64,000 nt of DNA from Thalassoglobus sp. JC818. GTDB lineage: Bacteria; Planctomycetota; Planctomycetia; Planctomycetales; Planctomycetaceae. Below the pieces are notes generated by a model that had not been told where the DNA came from, ran no database searches, and saw only the letters and a program-made list of their open reading frames with translations. This document shows, in pieces, positions 22,347 through 32,100 of this stretch; position 1 is the stretch's first letter, and the number at the start of each line of letters is the position of its first letter. Both the position numbers and the translations under genes were made by a program. The stretch covers positions 39,309 through 103,308 of the forward strand of contig NZ_JBFEFI010000013.1 of the NCBI RefSeq assembly GCF_040717535.1, in the 5' to 3' direction.

Positions 22347-23144
22347 TTAGTCATCCGCAAAGGGATCGTATTCCAGGTCGTCGCTGTCGAAACCAAGTGA
22401 CAGCTTGAGTTCCTCCGCAGTCTTGCGAACTCCTTCATCGCTTTCGTCTTCAATGATTTCATCGAGGAACTCTTGAAGATTCGGCGGACGAAGTTCTCCC
22501 AACGCTTCAACCGCCGATGCCCGCACGCGATTCTTGGGATCTTCTTTTGCCAATTGCTGAAGATCGGAAACCACTTCCAGCACTCCGAGACTTCCGAGCC
22601 CATTGGCACCCCACATCCGATCGAGCCACTCCTCCGCCTTCAATTGCTGAATAAGCGGCTGTAATGCTCGCTCGTCTTTTGTCTGCCCCAATAGGCGTGC
22701 GGCCGGAGAGCGAGTAAGCACTGCGGAGTGCGACAGGAGTTGAATCAATGGCTCAACTCCCACTGAAGCCACCGCTTCAGAACGTTTCAGAAGAGATCGT
22801 TCTGCGACGTTGCGTACCTTATTCACGCTGTCGGAGAGCTGACCAATCAACGTCAGAACTGTCGCTGACTCATTGTCTTCTCCCAGCCCCAGTGCTCCCA
22901 ATTCCCGAACAACCGGGTCGTCAGCTTGTGTGAATTCGAGCAGCCGATTTCGTGATTCTGGCTGCTGAATCCTTCCGAGCAACACCGCCGACTCTTCTCG
23001 AACCAGATCAGCACGTTCACGATTCGACGCCAACCCTGCCACGAAGCCAATCATCTCTGGATCAAGGGGAGACGACAGATCTTTCAGCATTGCAATCAGT
23101 CGATTGTTGTCGGCAGATTCAAGCTGTCCGATTGTGACTGCCAT
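22347..23144 (-). CDS. HEAT-repeat protein
   Basis: A 265-residue soluble protein made almost entirely of HEAT/PBS-lyase-type helical repeats. Units such as VRELGALGLGE, VRNVAERSLLKR, PAARLLGQTKDERAL and VRASAVEALGELR are spaced about 30-35 residues apart. Such repeats act as protein-binding scaffolds; no enzyme motif or signal peptide is visible. The C-terminus is acidic (DSDDLEYDPFADD). ATG 23144 follows GGAAGGGG, a good ribosome-binding site. The partner cannot be inferred from the neighbours. Confidence 0.85.
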   Translation of the reverse strand: MAVTIGQLESADNNRLIAMLKDLSSPLDPEMIGFVAGLASNRERADLVREESAVLLGRIQQPESRNRLLEFTQADDPVVRELGALGLGEDNESATVLTLIGQLSDSVNKVRNVAERSLLKRSEAVASVGVEPLIQLLSHSAVLTRSPAARLLGQTKDERALQPLIQQLKAEEWLDRMWGANGLGSLGVLEVVSDLQQLAKEDPKNRVRASAVEALGELRPPNLQEFLDEIIEDESDEGVRKTAEELKLSLGFDSDDLEYDPFADD

Positions 23145-23239
23145 TTAGTCCCCTTCCTAAACGTAGCGACGAGTTGCTCGCAAGAATTGATGACGACCGA
23201 AACGCTGAAACTCAGTACGAGAGAATTTTCTGATTTTGT

Positions 23240-23322
23240 GTGTACGATCTCGCACGAGCAAGCGCATCCTTTTAACTTATGAAACAGTGCAAGCGAGTGC
23301 ACCGGATAGAGCAACTTGCTCT
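23240..23322 (+). repeat. Dispersed intergenic repeat, copy B
   Basis: About 83 bp on the plus strand, with the same block order as copies A and C. The terminal palindrome AGAGCAACTTGCTCT occupies 23308-23322. Its last two bases are part of the stop codon (TAG on the minus strand, 23321-23323) of the esterase gene. It fills about half of the 176-nt gap between the HEAT gene start and the esterase stop. Confidence 0.8.
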
Positions 23323-24241
23323 ATTCTTCTTGAAGACTTCGGCTGGCGCGAAGATTATCAGCGTGAAACTTTAGAATGTCTGGGCCAATCTTCTCGTACA
23401 TTTTCTTTGAGCTATGCGGAACACCGGGCACTACAACGAACGTGTGTTCGATTCCCAATTCCTTGAGATGCTGACTCCATTCTCGGTTGCCTTCAGCATT
23501 GTCGTCATCCCCACCGACCGCAACGAAAATCTTCACATCAGGCCCTGAGTTCCGATTGGCGTATGCCTCTGCTAAATCCCACGTATTGTTTGTTGCCGGC
23601 TCAATCGTCAGTGAATCGCTTTCTTTGCCTGAGTTCTCAGAGATACGCTTTTCGTGTTGCTGACCTCCTCCCAGGGGAGCGGCTGAACAGAACAGTTCTG
23701 GAAACTTGAAGAGGTAGCGAGCTGTCCCACGACCACCTTGAGAAAACCCTTCGATTGCTCTCCCCGAATGATCAGCGATAGTTCGATACTCAGAATCAAT
23801 ATGTTTCACGAGTTCGCGAAAAGCTGTTTCCCCCAGAAATCCATCGTGATCGTAATGACTGAGCTTACCTCCGTTCGGGAACACAACAATCAATTCCGGA
23901 ATGACACCGTCTGCCATTGCGTCCTCATAGATGGATGACATCGAGATCGTTTTCGTCTCGCTTCCCGGACGCCCTCCATGCAACCAGTACATGACCGGGT
24001 ATCGCTTTTGTTCGTTGCCCGGTTTGTTGTAAGAAGGTGGCAGAAGAATGCAGTAACCGACGTCGACACCATTTGCAGAGCTATGAAAAGTATCGTGCTT
24101 TAACGCCTTCGAAGCACTGGCAGGAAGTTTATTCACCCACTGGAACGGAGCCCGAACTTTTGTCTTGTTCGGCTGTTGAGCGAGAACAGTCGTTGTGAAC
24201 AACAGACCGAAAATGAACAGCATCGCATATCGAATTTTCAT
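23321..24241 (-). CDS. Exported alpha/beta-hydrolase, esterase D / feruloyl-esterase-like
   Basis: A 306-residue secreted esterase. It has a signal peptide (about 1-22, ending VLAQQ), an oxyanion region YPVMYWLHGG and the nucleophile elbow IEGFSQGGRG with Ser in G-x-S-x-G. The acid is likely in VGGDDDNAEG and the histidine in VVPGVPHS. Members of this esterase family cleave ester-linked side groups from polysaccharides (acetyl or feruloyl) or related small esters. The exact substrate is not evident. Its stop codon overlaps the end of repeat copy B. Endonuclease IV lies 102 nt upstream on the same strand. Confidence 0.88.
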   Translation of the reverse strand: MKIRYAMLFIFGLLFTTTVLAQQPNKTKVRAPFQWVNKLPASASKALKHDTFHSSANGVDVGYCILLPPSYNKPGNEQKRYPVMYWLHGGRPGSETKTISMSSIYEDAMADGVIPELIVVFPNGGKLSHYDHDGFLGETAFRELVKHIDSEYRTIADHSGRAIEGFSQGGRGTARYLFKFPELFCSAAPLGGGQQHEKRISENSGKESDSLTIEPATNNTWDLAEAYANRNSGPDVKIFVAVGGDDDNAEGNREWSQHLKELGIEHTFVVVPGVPHSSKKMYEKIGPDILKFHADNLRASRSLQEE

Positions 24242-24343
24242 CGAGTTACCTTTTCAAGAATCGCCTGTCACAAGTGGAACGTCCAGCCAGTAGAGGTTTC
24301 AGTATCGGATGAGTTCCTCACCTTACAACGAACCTGGTACTGC

Positions 24344-25201
24344 TCACACTTCCATCAGACTTTTTAGAACACGCAAATTGACGGCATCCATTTCCTCACC
24401 GTCACGCTTTTCTTTTTTGGTTTCCAAATACATGGGGAGAGATTCAAACCGCGCGTCGTTCAGGAGAAAACGAAATGGTTCCACGCCAAGGAAGCCTTCG
24501 CCGATATGATCATGCCGATCAACGCGACTCCCCTGCTCTTTCTTGCTGTCATTTAAGTGCATCGCACGAACATTTTGAATCCCGACGTGTTCGTCGAGTT
24601 GCTGCATCGTTTCCTCGTACTCCGCAGCTGTCTTCAATCCGTAGCCAGCAGCGAAGATGTGGCACGTATCCAAACAGACACCGAAGCGATCTCCGTCCTC
24701 CGCTTCGCCGAGAATCTTCCCGAGATGTTCGAAGCGGTACCCGAGATTCGTCCCCTGCCCGGCCGTCGCTTCGACCCAGGTCTGAACCTGAAAGCCTTTG
24801 GTTCTGCGATGAGCTTCGTTGAGACCCTCGATGACTTTGGCGAGACCTTCCTCTTCGGAACTCTTCAGATAAGATCCGGGATGCATCACCACTCCCGCCA
24901 ACCCAAGCTTCTCCGCCCGTTCCAGCTCAATTACGTAAGCATTGAGTGACTTCTCCCAGAGTTCATCGTCCGGGCTGGCAAGATTGATCAAATAGCTGTC
25001 GTGCGAACACGGGCTTTTGAGTCCGTTCTCTTCAACTGCCGCCCGGAACAAATCAGCGTCTTCATCGGTCAGCGGTTTTCCTTTCCACTGATTATTGTTT
25101 TTCGTGAAGATCTGAACCGTGTCCATTCCCAAAGCGCCCGCAGCATTGGCAGCTTTGAAGTAACCTCCTGCGATGGAGAGATGAGAGCCAAAAAGCGGCA
25201 T
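24344..25201 (-). CDS. nfo: Endonuclease IV (AP endonuclease)
   Basis: A 285-residue zinc-dependent AP endonuclease that cuts DNA 5' to abasic sites in base-excision repair. The start MPLFGSHLSIAGGY, the metal-ligand segment FGVCLDTCHIFAAGYG (about residue 180) and HLNDSKKEQGSRVDRHDHIG (about 219-238) are the three family signatures. Length is normal. The first ATG (25201) is the natural start. No partner repair gene is adjacent. Confidence 0.96.
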   Translation of the reverse strand: MPLFGSHLSIAGGYFKAANAAGALGMDTVQIFTKNNNQWKGKPLTDEDADLFRAAVEENGLKSPCSHDSYLINLASPDDELWEKSLNAYVIELERAEKLGLAGVVMHPGSYLKSSEEEGLAKVIEGLNEAHRRTKGFQVQTWVEATAGQGTNLGYRFEHLGKILGEAEDGDRFGVCLDTCHIFAAGYGLKTAAEYEETMQQLDEHVGIQNVRAMHLNDSKKEQGSRVDRHDHIGEGFLGVEPFRFLLNDARFESLPMYLETKKEKRDGEEMDAVNLRVLKSLMEV

Positions 25202-25346
25202 GAAAATTCCTCTGAAGCTGAATGAATAACGTGGAGTGAATGATCAGAACAATCACTCGTCGACGTGCTGGTGAAAAACGGAAAACGACATCATCCGGTG
25301 CAAAGGCCATCGACTCAGGCTATCGCAGCGTAGAACGCAAATTTCC

Positions 25347-26117
25347 TCAATGTGGGTGCGAATGTGGATCATCCTCGAGGTGAAGTTGATTCCAGTGGAA
25401 GTGCAGTTGAGGAGCCGCTTTCACAAGCTCGGACAATCCCTCCTCGCTGCAGTCTCCTCCATCGAGGTAAAAGGACTCGAGCGAACTTTTCTCGGCGATG
25501 TCGCTTAGAACTTCATCGTTGATGGCGACGTTGATCAAGTGCAAAAATCGAAGGTTTGGGATTTCCAGAATCGAACGTACGCCTTCGTTGGTCACGTTCG
25601 GAGCACCAATTCGTAGTAGCTCCAGCTTCGCATGATCCGATAGAACCTGAACACCTTCATTTCCAAACTCCCCCTGAGGCAGGTTCAATACAGTGAGTTC
25701 GGGTAGAGTTGAAGCGATCACTTGCAAATCACTGTCGTTGACGTTTCCGTCGAATCTCAGTTGACGAAGCACCGGAAGATGCGTGAACACCTCACTCATC
25801 AACTCTGAAGAGACATCTGACTGATCAATCTCAAGAACCTTGAGCCCTTCACAACCGTCGAGTAGCATCCGAAACTCTTCGTCGGAGACTGGACGACTCG
25901 GAAATCGAATCGCAGTCTCGTCTTCGTCGCGAACCAGACTCACCAGTGTTTCCCAATCCTTCGACGGAATCGCCTCAACAACCTCGGAAGAAGTCAAAGC
26001 CCCTTCATTCGTCGACGATTCTGCAGCAGGTCGCTGACATGCAGACGCCAACAGCAGGCAGATTTGCATCACGACAATCACTCGCGAACCGAGTAAACGA
26101 TTTCGTGTCGGTCTCAT
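25347..26117 (-). CDS. Leucine-rich-repeat lipoprotein
   Basis: A 256-residue predicted lipoprotein. The frame is open from 26174, but ATG 26117 gives a basic n-region (RPTRNRLLGSR) and a signal peptide ending LLLASAC, a good lipobox. The rest consists of LRR-type units such as LKVLEIDQSDVS, LRQLRFDGNVND, LTVLNLPQGEFGNEG and LRFLHLINVAINDE, about 24 residues apart. This is the cysteine-free RI-like type common in planctomycetes. It ends in a histidine-rich tail (HLEDDPHSHPH) that could bind metal. No catalytic domain is present, and a protein-binding role on the cell surface is inferred. Confidence 0.8.
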   Translation of the reverse strand: MRPTRNRLLGSRVIVVMQICLLLASACQRPAAESSTNEGALTSSEVVEAIPSKDWETLVSLVRDEDETAIRFPSRPVSDEEFRMLLDGCEGLKVLEIDQSDVSSELMSEVFTHLPVLRQLRFDGNVNDSDLQVIASTLPELTVLNLPQGEFGNEGVQVLSDHAKLELLRIGAPNVTNEGVRSILEIPNLRFLHLINVAINDEVLSDIAEKSSLESFYLDGGDCSEEGLSELVKAAPQLHFHWNQLHLEDDPHSHPH

Positions 26118-26288
26118 TATCAGTATCTTTGAACTTGCATTTGCGGTTTCAGTAACCTTCCCGTTCGCGGTCACTGATTCAAATCACCGAGCGTGATATT
26201 CGGTCTTGCGAAAGCATCCTGACAAGACCACGCGGGAAACAAACTCGCTCTTAGAGAGTGCAAGATAACGCATCGGAAAGAATTCAGC

Positions 26289-26765
26289 ATGTCTACCGTT
26301 TCAATCTCGATTGCCGACTTTGACAATCCACGTCATGCACAGGCGATCGTCGACTGCATCAACGCCTACGCAACAGAATCACACGGCGGAGGTGCAGAAG
26401 TCGCACCGGAGATTGCTTCCGCAATTGTTCCGGGAATGAAACGACTCCCCGGGGCATTCACCTTGCTCGCATGGGATGGGGACAAACCTGTCGGGGCTGC
26501 CATTTGCTTCATGGGATTCTCGACGTTCGCAGCCATGCCGCTCGTCAACATTCATGACTTATCTGTCATGCACGCATATCGCGGACAAGGCATCGGATCG
26601 AGATTGATCAAAGCTGTCGAAAGTCACGCGCGTGAACTCGGATGTTGCAAAGTCACACTCGAGGTCCGCAAAGAGAATCCGCTCGCTGAGCAGCTTTATT
26701 TGCGATTGGGATTCGGTGATCCCGACGGTTTTGAAACACGATTCCTCGACAAGAAGTTGATTTAG
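26289..26765 (+). CDS. GNAT-family N-acetyltransferase
   Basis: A 158-residue GCN5-related acetyltransferase. The acetyl-CoA-binding motif A is LSVMHAYRGQGIGSRLIKAVE (the R-G-Q-G-I-G loop), preceded by the strand PVGAAICFMGFSTFAAMPLVN. It ends with the usual LYLRLGF segment. It would acetylate a small amine or a protein N-terminus, but the substrate is unknown. GGAAAGAATTCAGC precedes ATG 26289. It is divergent from the LRR lipoprotein and is followed within about 20 nt by repeat copy C. Confidence 0.92.
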   Translation: MSTVSISIADFDNPRHAQAIVDCINAYATESHGGGAEVAPEIASAIVPGMKRLPGAFTLLAWDGDKPVGAAICFMGFSTFAAMPLVNIHDLSVMHAYRGQGIGSRLIKAVESHARELGCCKVTLEVRKENPLAEQLYLRLGFGDPDGFETRFLDKKLI

Positions 26766-26785
26766 AGGATCTTCAGATTTGGTTT

Positions 26786-26867
26786 GCATTCCCTCCGCAC
26801 GAGCAAACACACCCATTTACTCAATGAAACAGCACAAGCGAGTGCACAGGAAAGAGCAACTTGCTCT
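26786..26867 (+). repeat. Dispersed intergenic repeat, copy C
   Basis: About 82 bp on the plus strand with the same blocks as copies A and B, ending in AGAGCAACTTGCTCT (26853-26867). It lies between the convergent stop codons of the GNAT gene and the prepilin peptidase gene. Confidence 0.8.
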
Positions 26868-26888
26868 CCACGAGTCCTCTGCGATCGC

Positions 26889-28223
26889 TTACCACGGGCT
26901 CGGGCGATTCATAGAACCGGACGAACCAGCCTGTCCGCGGCGCCAACGTTCTTCATGAATCTGACCGCGCCCCGAGGCGCAACCTTCCCAGTCATTGGTC
27001 TTCCATCGGCAGGTATGCCGGTCGACTGATTCTCCCGCGAAGAAGCAGTTCTGATCGGCAGCTCTCCAAACGCCCATTTCAAACTCAGGCGGCAGCCAAC
27101 CCATTGTTTTCTTGACTGCGAAGACCATCGCAAGACACAACGCGAACAAACCTGTGAGCAGCAGAATCAGCGGAAAGAGCAAGATCCCCAGATCGAAGAA
27201 TCTCGTGCCGATCGGTGAAATCTGCTTCCAGAAGAGAACGGTGACCAGTGTGGCCAGACTCAAGTAAGGCCCATAGGGGATCGACCGATCTCGCACAAAC
27301 ACCGCCGTGCCAAGAATGGCAAGCAACGCAAACAGTGGAGCGAGAAAAAAGGCGATGACGGTCGGTTGCCATCCCAGAAAGGCTCCCACCATCGCCATCA
27401 GCACAACGTCACCGAAACCCATCGCTTCTTCGCGAAGAAACAAAAATCCCAACAATCGAACCGCCCACACAACGCCTCCACCCACGATCAGTCCGACCAA
27501 GCTGACCGCTAAGCCGTGCAGGTGAGGGTGTGACGTAATCCATTCCGGAACACGGGAACCGGCGAGAAGTGGATGCACCCAATCTGGAGTGACGATGCTG
27601 AACGTTCGAGCCAGTGATTCATCCTGAAACCAGACAGGAACGATGTGTACAATCCCTAATGCCGTACTGGCGATGAGGGCAAAGAACATGGCGGGAAGCG
27701 TAGACCCGTCGGGAATAATTCTTAAGTCGAAGTCGATCAGCGAGGCGACAAGCAGAGCTTCGATCATCACCATGTGAAATGCATATCGAAGCCAGACAAA
27801 TGCTTCTGGCGACCAGCCATTCAGCCCGGGATAGATCTGTGGTCCAATCTCAGAATAGATCGAACTCTCGCTGAGGAGCGGATGCAATCCTGCAGGAACT
27901 TCAAACAGGTAAACCAGTACGAAAAGACAACCGTTCGCGAACTCCACAAGCGGATAGCGTGGAGAAATCCGCATCTGGCAACTGCGACACCGTCCCCGCA
28001 GCTTGATCCAACCGAAAATCGGAATGTTGTCGGACCAGACGATATCTGTATTACATCGAGGGCAGTGAGACGGCCGATTCCACAACGACCGAAGCTGATC
28101 CAGGAATCGCGGCTCGGAAGGAATTCTGTGAACACAGACGTTCAAAAAACTCCCGATGACTGCACCGATGGTGAACAGAAACGAAATAATCATCCAGCCT
28201 GGCAAATCGAAATGGAGGATCAC
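26889..28223 (-). CDS. pilD: Type IV prepilin peptidase (A24) with unusual C-terminal tail
   Basis: A 444-residue inner-membrane aspartic protease that cleaves and usually N-methylates type IV prepilins and pseudopilins. It has an N-terminal helix with GSFLNVCVHRIP and the zinc-type pair CPRC and CRSC (about residues 54-85). The two catalytic aspartates lie in LIDFDLRIIPDG and GFGDVVLMAMVGAFLG. The protein is longer than usual: two extra central segments and a hydrophilic tail of about 70 residues (WLPPEFEMGVWRAADQNC onward) with three cysteines. Its ATG overlaps the aroK stop by 4 nt, so the two are translationally coupled. The secretin at 47028 is a possible client-pathway partner. Confidence 0.92.
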   Translation of the reverse strand: MILHFDLPGWMIISFLFTIGAVIGSFLNVCVHRIPSEPRFLDQLRSLWNRPSHCPRCNTDIVWSDNIPIFGWIKLRGRCRSCQMRISPRYPLVEFANGCLFVLVYLFEVPAGLHPLLSESSIYSEIGPQIYPGLNGWSPEAFVWLRYAFHMVMIEALLVASLIDFDLRIIPDGSTLPAMFFALIASTALGIVHIVPVWFQDESLARTFSIVTPDWVHPLLAGSRVPEWITSHPHLHGLAVSLVGLIVGGGVVWAVRLLGFLFLREEAMGFGDVVLMAMVGAFLGWQPTVIAFFLAPLFALLAILGTAVFVRDRSIPYGPYLSLATLVTVLFWKQISPIGTRFFDLGILLFPLILLLTGLFALCLAMVFAVKKTMGWLPPEFEMGVWRAADQNCFFAGESVDRHTCRWKTNDWEGCASGRGQIHEERWRRGQAGSSGSMNRPSPW

Positions 28224-28753
28224 GCTGCTCCTCCGTTTTCAACGCCCAGATGGGACATGATCTCGTCGACAATCTGTTCAGCAGTTTGTGCGTCGGTCTC
28301 GATTTGGAAACTTGCAGCTTCTGAATAAAGCGGAAAACGAGTTTGCAGGACGGATTCAACTTCTTCGACCAACCCTCTTCCGGTGAGCGAGGGTCTGGAA
28401 CCAGTCGACGCGGAATCTTCATTCAACCGTTGGACAATTGTTTCGACCTTCGCTGTGAGCCAGACCACCGGTCCGCTTTCTTGCATCAGTCGCCTTGTCT
28501 GCGGACTGAGAATCGCTCCTCCCCCAGACGATATCACAACTCGCTCGCGAGAAAGTTCCTGTTGAAGCTGTCTGCGTTCCAGTTCACGAAAGTCTTGCTC
28601 GCCATCGTCGCGAAAGATCTCAGCAATTGATTTCCCAGCGACATTTACGATTTGCTCGTCGGTGTCAACAAATTCCCATCCGAGACGGGACGCCAGTAGC
28701 CGACCGACGGTCGACTTTCCGGTCGCTCGATATCCGATGAGAGTCACCACCAT
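28220..28753 (-). CDS. aroK: Shikimate kinase
   Basis: Phosphorylates shikimate at O-3 in aromatic amino-acid synthesis. The P-loop LIGYRATGKSTVGRLLA starts the protein; FVDTDEQI has the shikimate-binding Asp, FRELERRQL the conserved Arg, and VISSGGGAIL the Walker-B-like loop. An Arg-containing lid (STGSRPSLTG) is present. ATG 28753 is chosen because the 13 codons upstream (from a non-ATG start) are absent from the family; 177 residues is normal. Coupled by a 4-nt overlap to the prepilin peptidase gene downstream, an association with no evident functional sense. Confidence 0.93.
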   Translation of the reverse strand: MVVTLIGYRATGKSTVGRLLASRLGWEFVDTDEQIVNVAGKSIAEIFRDDGEQDFRELERRQLQQELSRERVVISSGGGAILSPQTRRLMQESGPVVWLTAKVETIVQRLNEDSASTGSRPSLTGRGLVEEVESVLQTRFPLYSEAASFQIETDAQTAEQIVDEIMSHLGVENGGAA

Positions 28754-29102
28754 GTTCGTGTTGCCGTTAATTCTCAGCACGCAGTCCAGCACGATCGCTT
28801 AACCTGCTTGCCTATGTATTGTAGACGAATTGCTTGCCAGAGCGTTTGCTGCTCAAGACTTGATGTCGAATCCGTAGTTCGAATGTGCCTGAAATCTCTG
28901 TCGAACTCTAAGATCGTCGGGGACCGAAGTAGAGCGACGATTTGTGCTCAGAACATATTGATTGTCTCATGAAAATCCCAGTCGCACAGGCCTCATTCTC
29001 TGAGTGATGAATTCCGGCCATCAGAACGAGAGGTTCTCCGAAAAGCCCGTCATCAATAACGATTAAGACGATTTTCGAGACCACGTCGTTTGGCGAACGT
29101 CT
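28754..29102. other. Intergenic region upstream of aroK
   Basis: 349 nt between the aroK start and the stop of the upstream permease gene. I see no convincing gene, repeat or terminator hairpin. It should contain the aroK promoter, but no boxes could be chosen with confidence. Confidence 0.4.
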
Positions 29103-32100
29103 TTATTCGCTTCTCAATGTCGACAAAATTGGAGTCGACACAGCTGCTCGAACGGCCCAGATGACGGAAACCATTCCGACAACAAGGACTGCGCACAGCA
29201 TTCCGAGCAATTGACTCCAGGGAACGCTGGCTACGGAACTGGAGAGGTGAGGAGCCATCGCCAGGAGAGCTGAAATTGTCCCCAAAACCAGTCCACAGAC
29301 CAGAAGGATGGCATTCTCAAGCGCAACAACCGAAGCCAGTTGGCCGCTGCGAAAGCCGATCGCGCGCATCAATGCTAGTTCACTGCGGCGCTCGATGACG
29401 TTTCGCAGCATGACCGTCGCGAGGCCAATTGTTCCCAACAGAAGCCCCAGCCCGCCGAGTGTCTGGAACGTCGAAAGATAAGTGTTTTGCACCGCGAGAA
29501 AGTCTGCCAGTCTGTCTTCGACCCGTTCTGCATCAAACCCATAGTCACCGAGCGACGACTCAAAGGCATCGCTCACCGTGCCGGCAGCTTCAAGCGGAGT
29601 CTCAATCAGGAAGTATTCAAACCCGACCTCTTCGGGAAAGACTTCCCGGAAGTTCTCCTCCGACATGACAAGGACACCTTGAAAAACGCTATTGGCAAAC
29701 ATGCCCACAATTTCGAGCGAGTGTTTTGGGTCTTCGTCGCTGGGAACGTTCACAACTTGACCGATTCCTTTGTGCAGGCTGTAGAGCAACGTATTCATGT
29801 CTCCGAAGACCGGCACCGCACCTGAAGCAGTCTTCCCTTCGAGCAGTTTCCAGGGCTGATCTCCGGAAGTATCCGCGAAGAGAAACCGTTCACGCTCGAT
29901 GAAGTCGTTCAGCACGACCTCTGGAATTGCCAGAACAGTTGGGAGTTGAGTTTGATAAAGATTGAGACAACTCGCATTCTCTCCATGCCGGACACGAAAC
30001 GGCATCACGCTCGCTTGGTCGAGCGTCGCCATCAGTTCTTCGTCAAGAACTTCAATACCCAGCTTGGAACGTCCCTCGACTGTATTCAAATCATAAAGGA
30101 CCGGAATGTTGGTTTCGGCGACCAAAGAAAAACCCCCGTTGCCTGAATCCGTCTTCGGTTCTGCATTCGCCGGATCTTGTCTGCCCGCCGCAACCGCAAC
30201 GATTACGAAAGTCGCTGAGGCAATCAGACTTGCACTGAGTACGCTGCGAGACCGATTTCTCGCTGCATTGCGAAGCCCCAACTGTAACGTTCCCCACTTC
30301 GAAGATTCAGAATCGAGAATCCGATTGCTGTTCTGCAAGAGTGCTGAAAACGCGAACAAACCACCAATGAGCATTCCGAACCCGACCAGAAAGAATGCTA
30401 CGATTCGCCACGAAAATCCCGAAAACGCTTCGCTATCAGGAATCGCACCGACCAGCGTCAGTAACAAGATCAGTGAAGAGAGGACCAAGAGCGCAACGGC
30501 TGTCCGCTCTGTGCGTTTCCGATTCCGCTGCTGATGCACCGTGCTCGGTTCAGTCTGTGCATTCAACAGCTGTCGGGTCGACTGCGAACGTGTTTGCCAG
30601 AGCGATCGAAAGATCGCAAGTGCGGCAACAATGATCGCGATGAACAGACCGATCAGCAGACTTCCGACGTGAACGTACACATTGAGAAACGGTGTCCCTA
30701 CTGCTCCGAACCACCAGGTCTTGAGACCGTGGATCATGATGGCCGCATAGCCAACAGCCAGCACCATCCCGATCAATCCCCCCAATAAAGCGACGATCAG
30801 TCCTTCGTAGAGATAGATCCTGCGAACGCGGCCGGTCGTCATTCCAATGGCATTCAAGAGTCCCAATTCTGAAATGCGATCTTCGATCCCAAGGCGGAAT
30901 AGAAGTCCGATCAACAGCATCGCTGAGAAGATGAGAAAGAATGAAAACCCGATAAACAATCCTGTGAAATCGGTTGTTCCCTGAGCTGCCATCAATCCCG
31001 CTGCCTTGATCGGTTGCGCGACAATTCCCGTGTCAGATGGCTTCAATTCGGAGAGCAATCGTTGTTCGAACTCGTCGCTGAGTTCGGCGAGCGACTGCCC
31101 TTCTCCGGGAGCAATACGGAACGACGTCAGTTCTCCGTAACGACTCTTCCAAAGCTTCTGGGCAGTCTTGAGAGAGGTGAACATCTTGGGCGTTGTGCGG
31201 TAATCGCTTTCTCGTTCCGTCTCTTTGTTGTCCCAGTACAAATGGTCACGATCGGTGATCAGATTTCGCTTCAGCGGAAAAGGTGCTCTCCAATCTCCAT
31301 AAGAATCTGCATCGGTCACACCCGGAACGTTGGGAGTGAAACCCATATCATCAGCGACTCCTTGCAGAGCCACGACACCGGCGACATCGAAGATTTCTTC
31401 CTGTTCAGGTAGTTCACCACGATCGCCGACCTCGTAGAACTTCACGGCCACTTTTTGACCGGTTCTAAGATCGAGGTCCGTGGCGAGCCAATCGTTCAGA
31501 TAAACGCTGCCATCGCTGAGTGCAGCATGCTCTCCGACAAAATCGAACGGCCCAAACGGCGCGCTCGTTTCCGGATCGACGCCTGCAATGACCGAATACA
31601 TCGAGTACTTGTCCGGGTCATCCGGGTTCCAAATGCGATTCAGCAGGTAAACAAGAACGGAAGAAGTTCGCAGATTCAGCGAATTTGCGGCTGCTTCTGC
31701 GGCTTCAGCGACTTGATCGTCAAGAATCATCTGATCGCTCTCGAGCGACAGGTAACCTTGTTCTTCGTTCGGAACAAGTCGCAGTGCGAGATCTTCTAGC
31801 GTCAACTCTTCAGAGAGAGCTGTCGTGATCTCCTTCGCCACATCTGGACCGATTGTTTCAATCGCGGGCGAGTCCCCTGTCGAAACAAACAAAGCATTGA
31901 CTCTGGCTGGTTTTGCAACAGGGTTTCGTAGAGATCGACGCACTTCCGCCAGTCCAATTTGAGATTGCAAATCAGAGAGATTGACGAAAGCATTGGCGGG
32001 AATCTGCTGACTCGGATTGAGTCCAAAACGCGCGACGCCATTGCTCTCATCTGCAATCGCGGAGACGTCGACGACCAGCTCTGTAATGGTCTCTTCCCGA

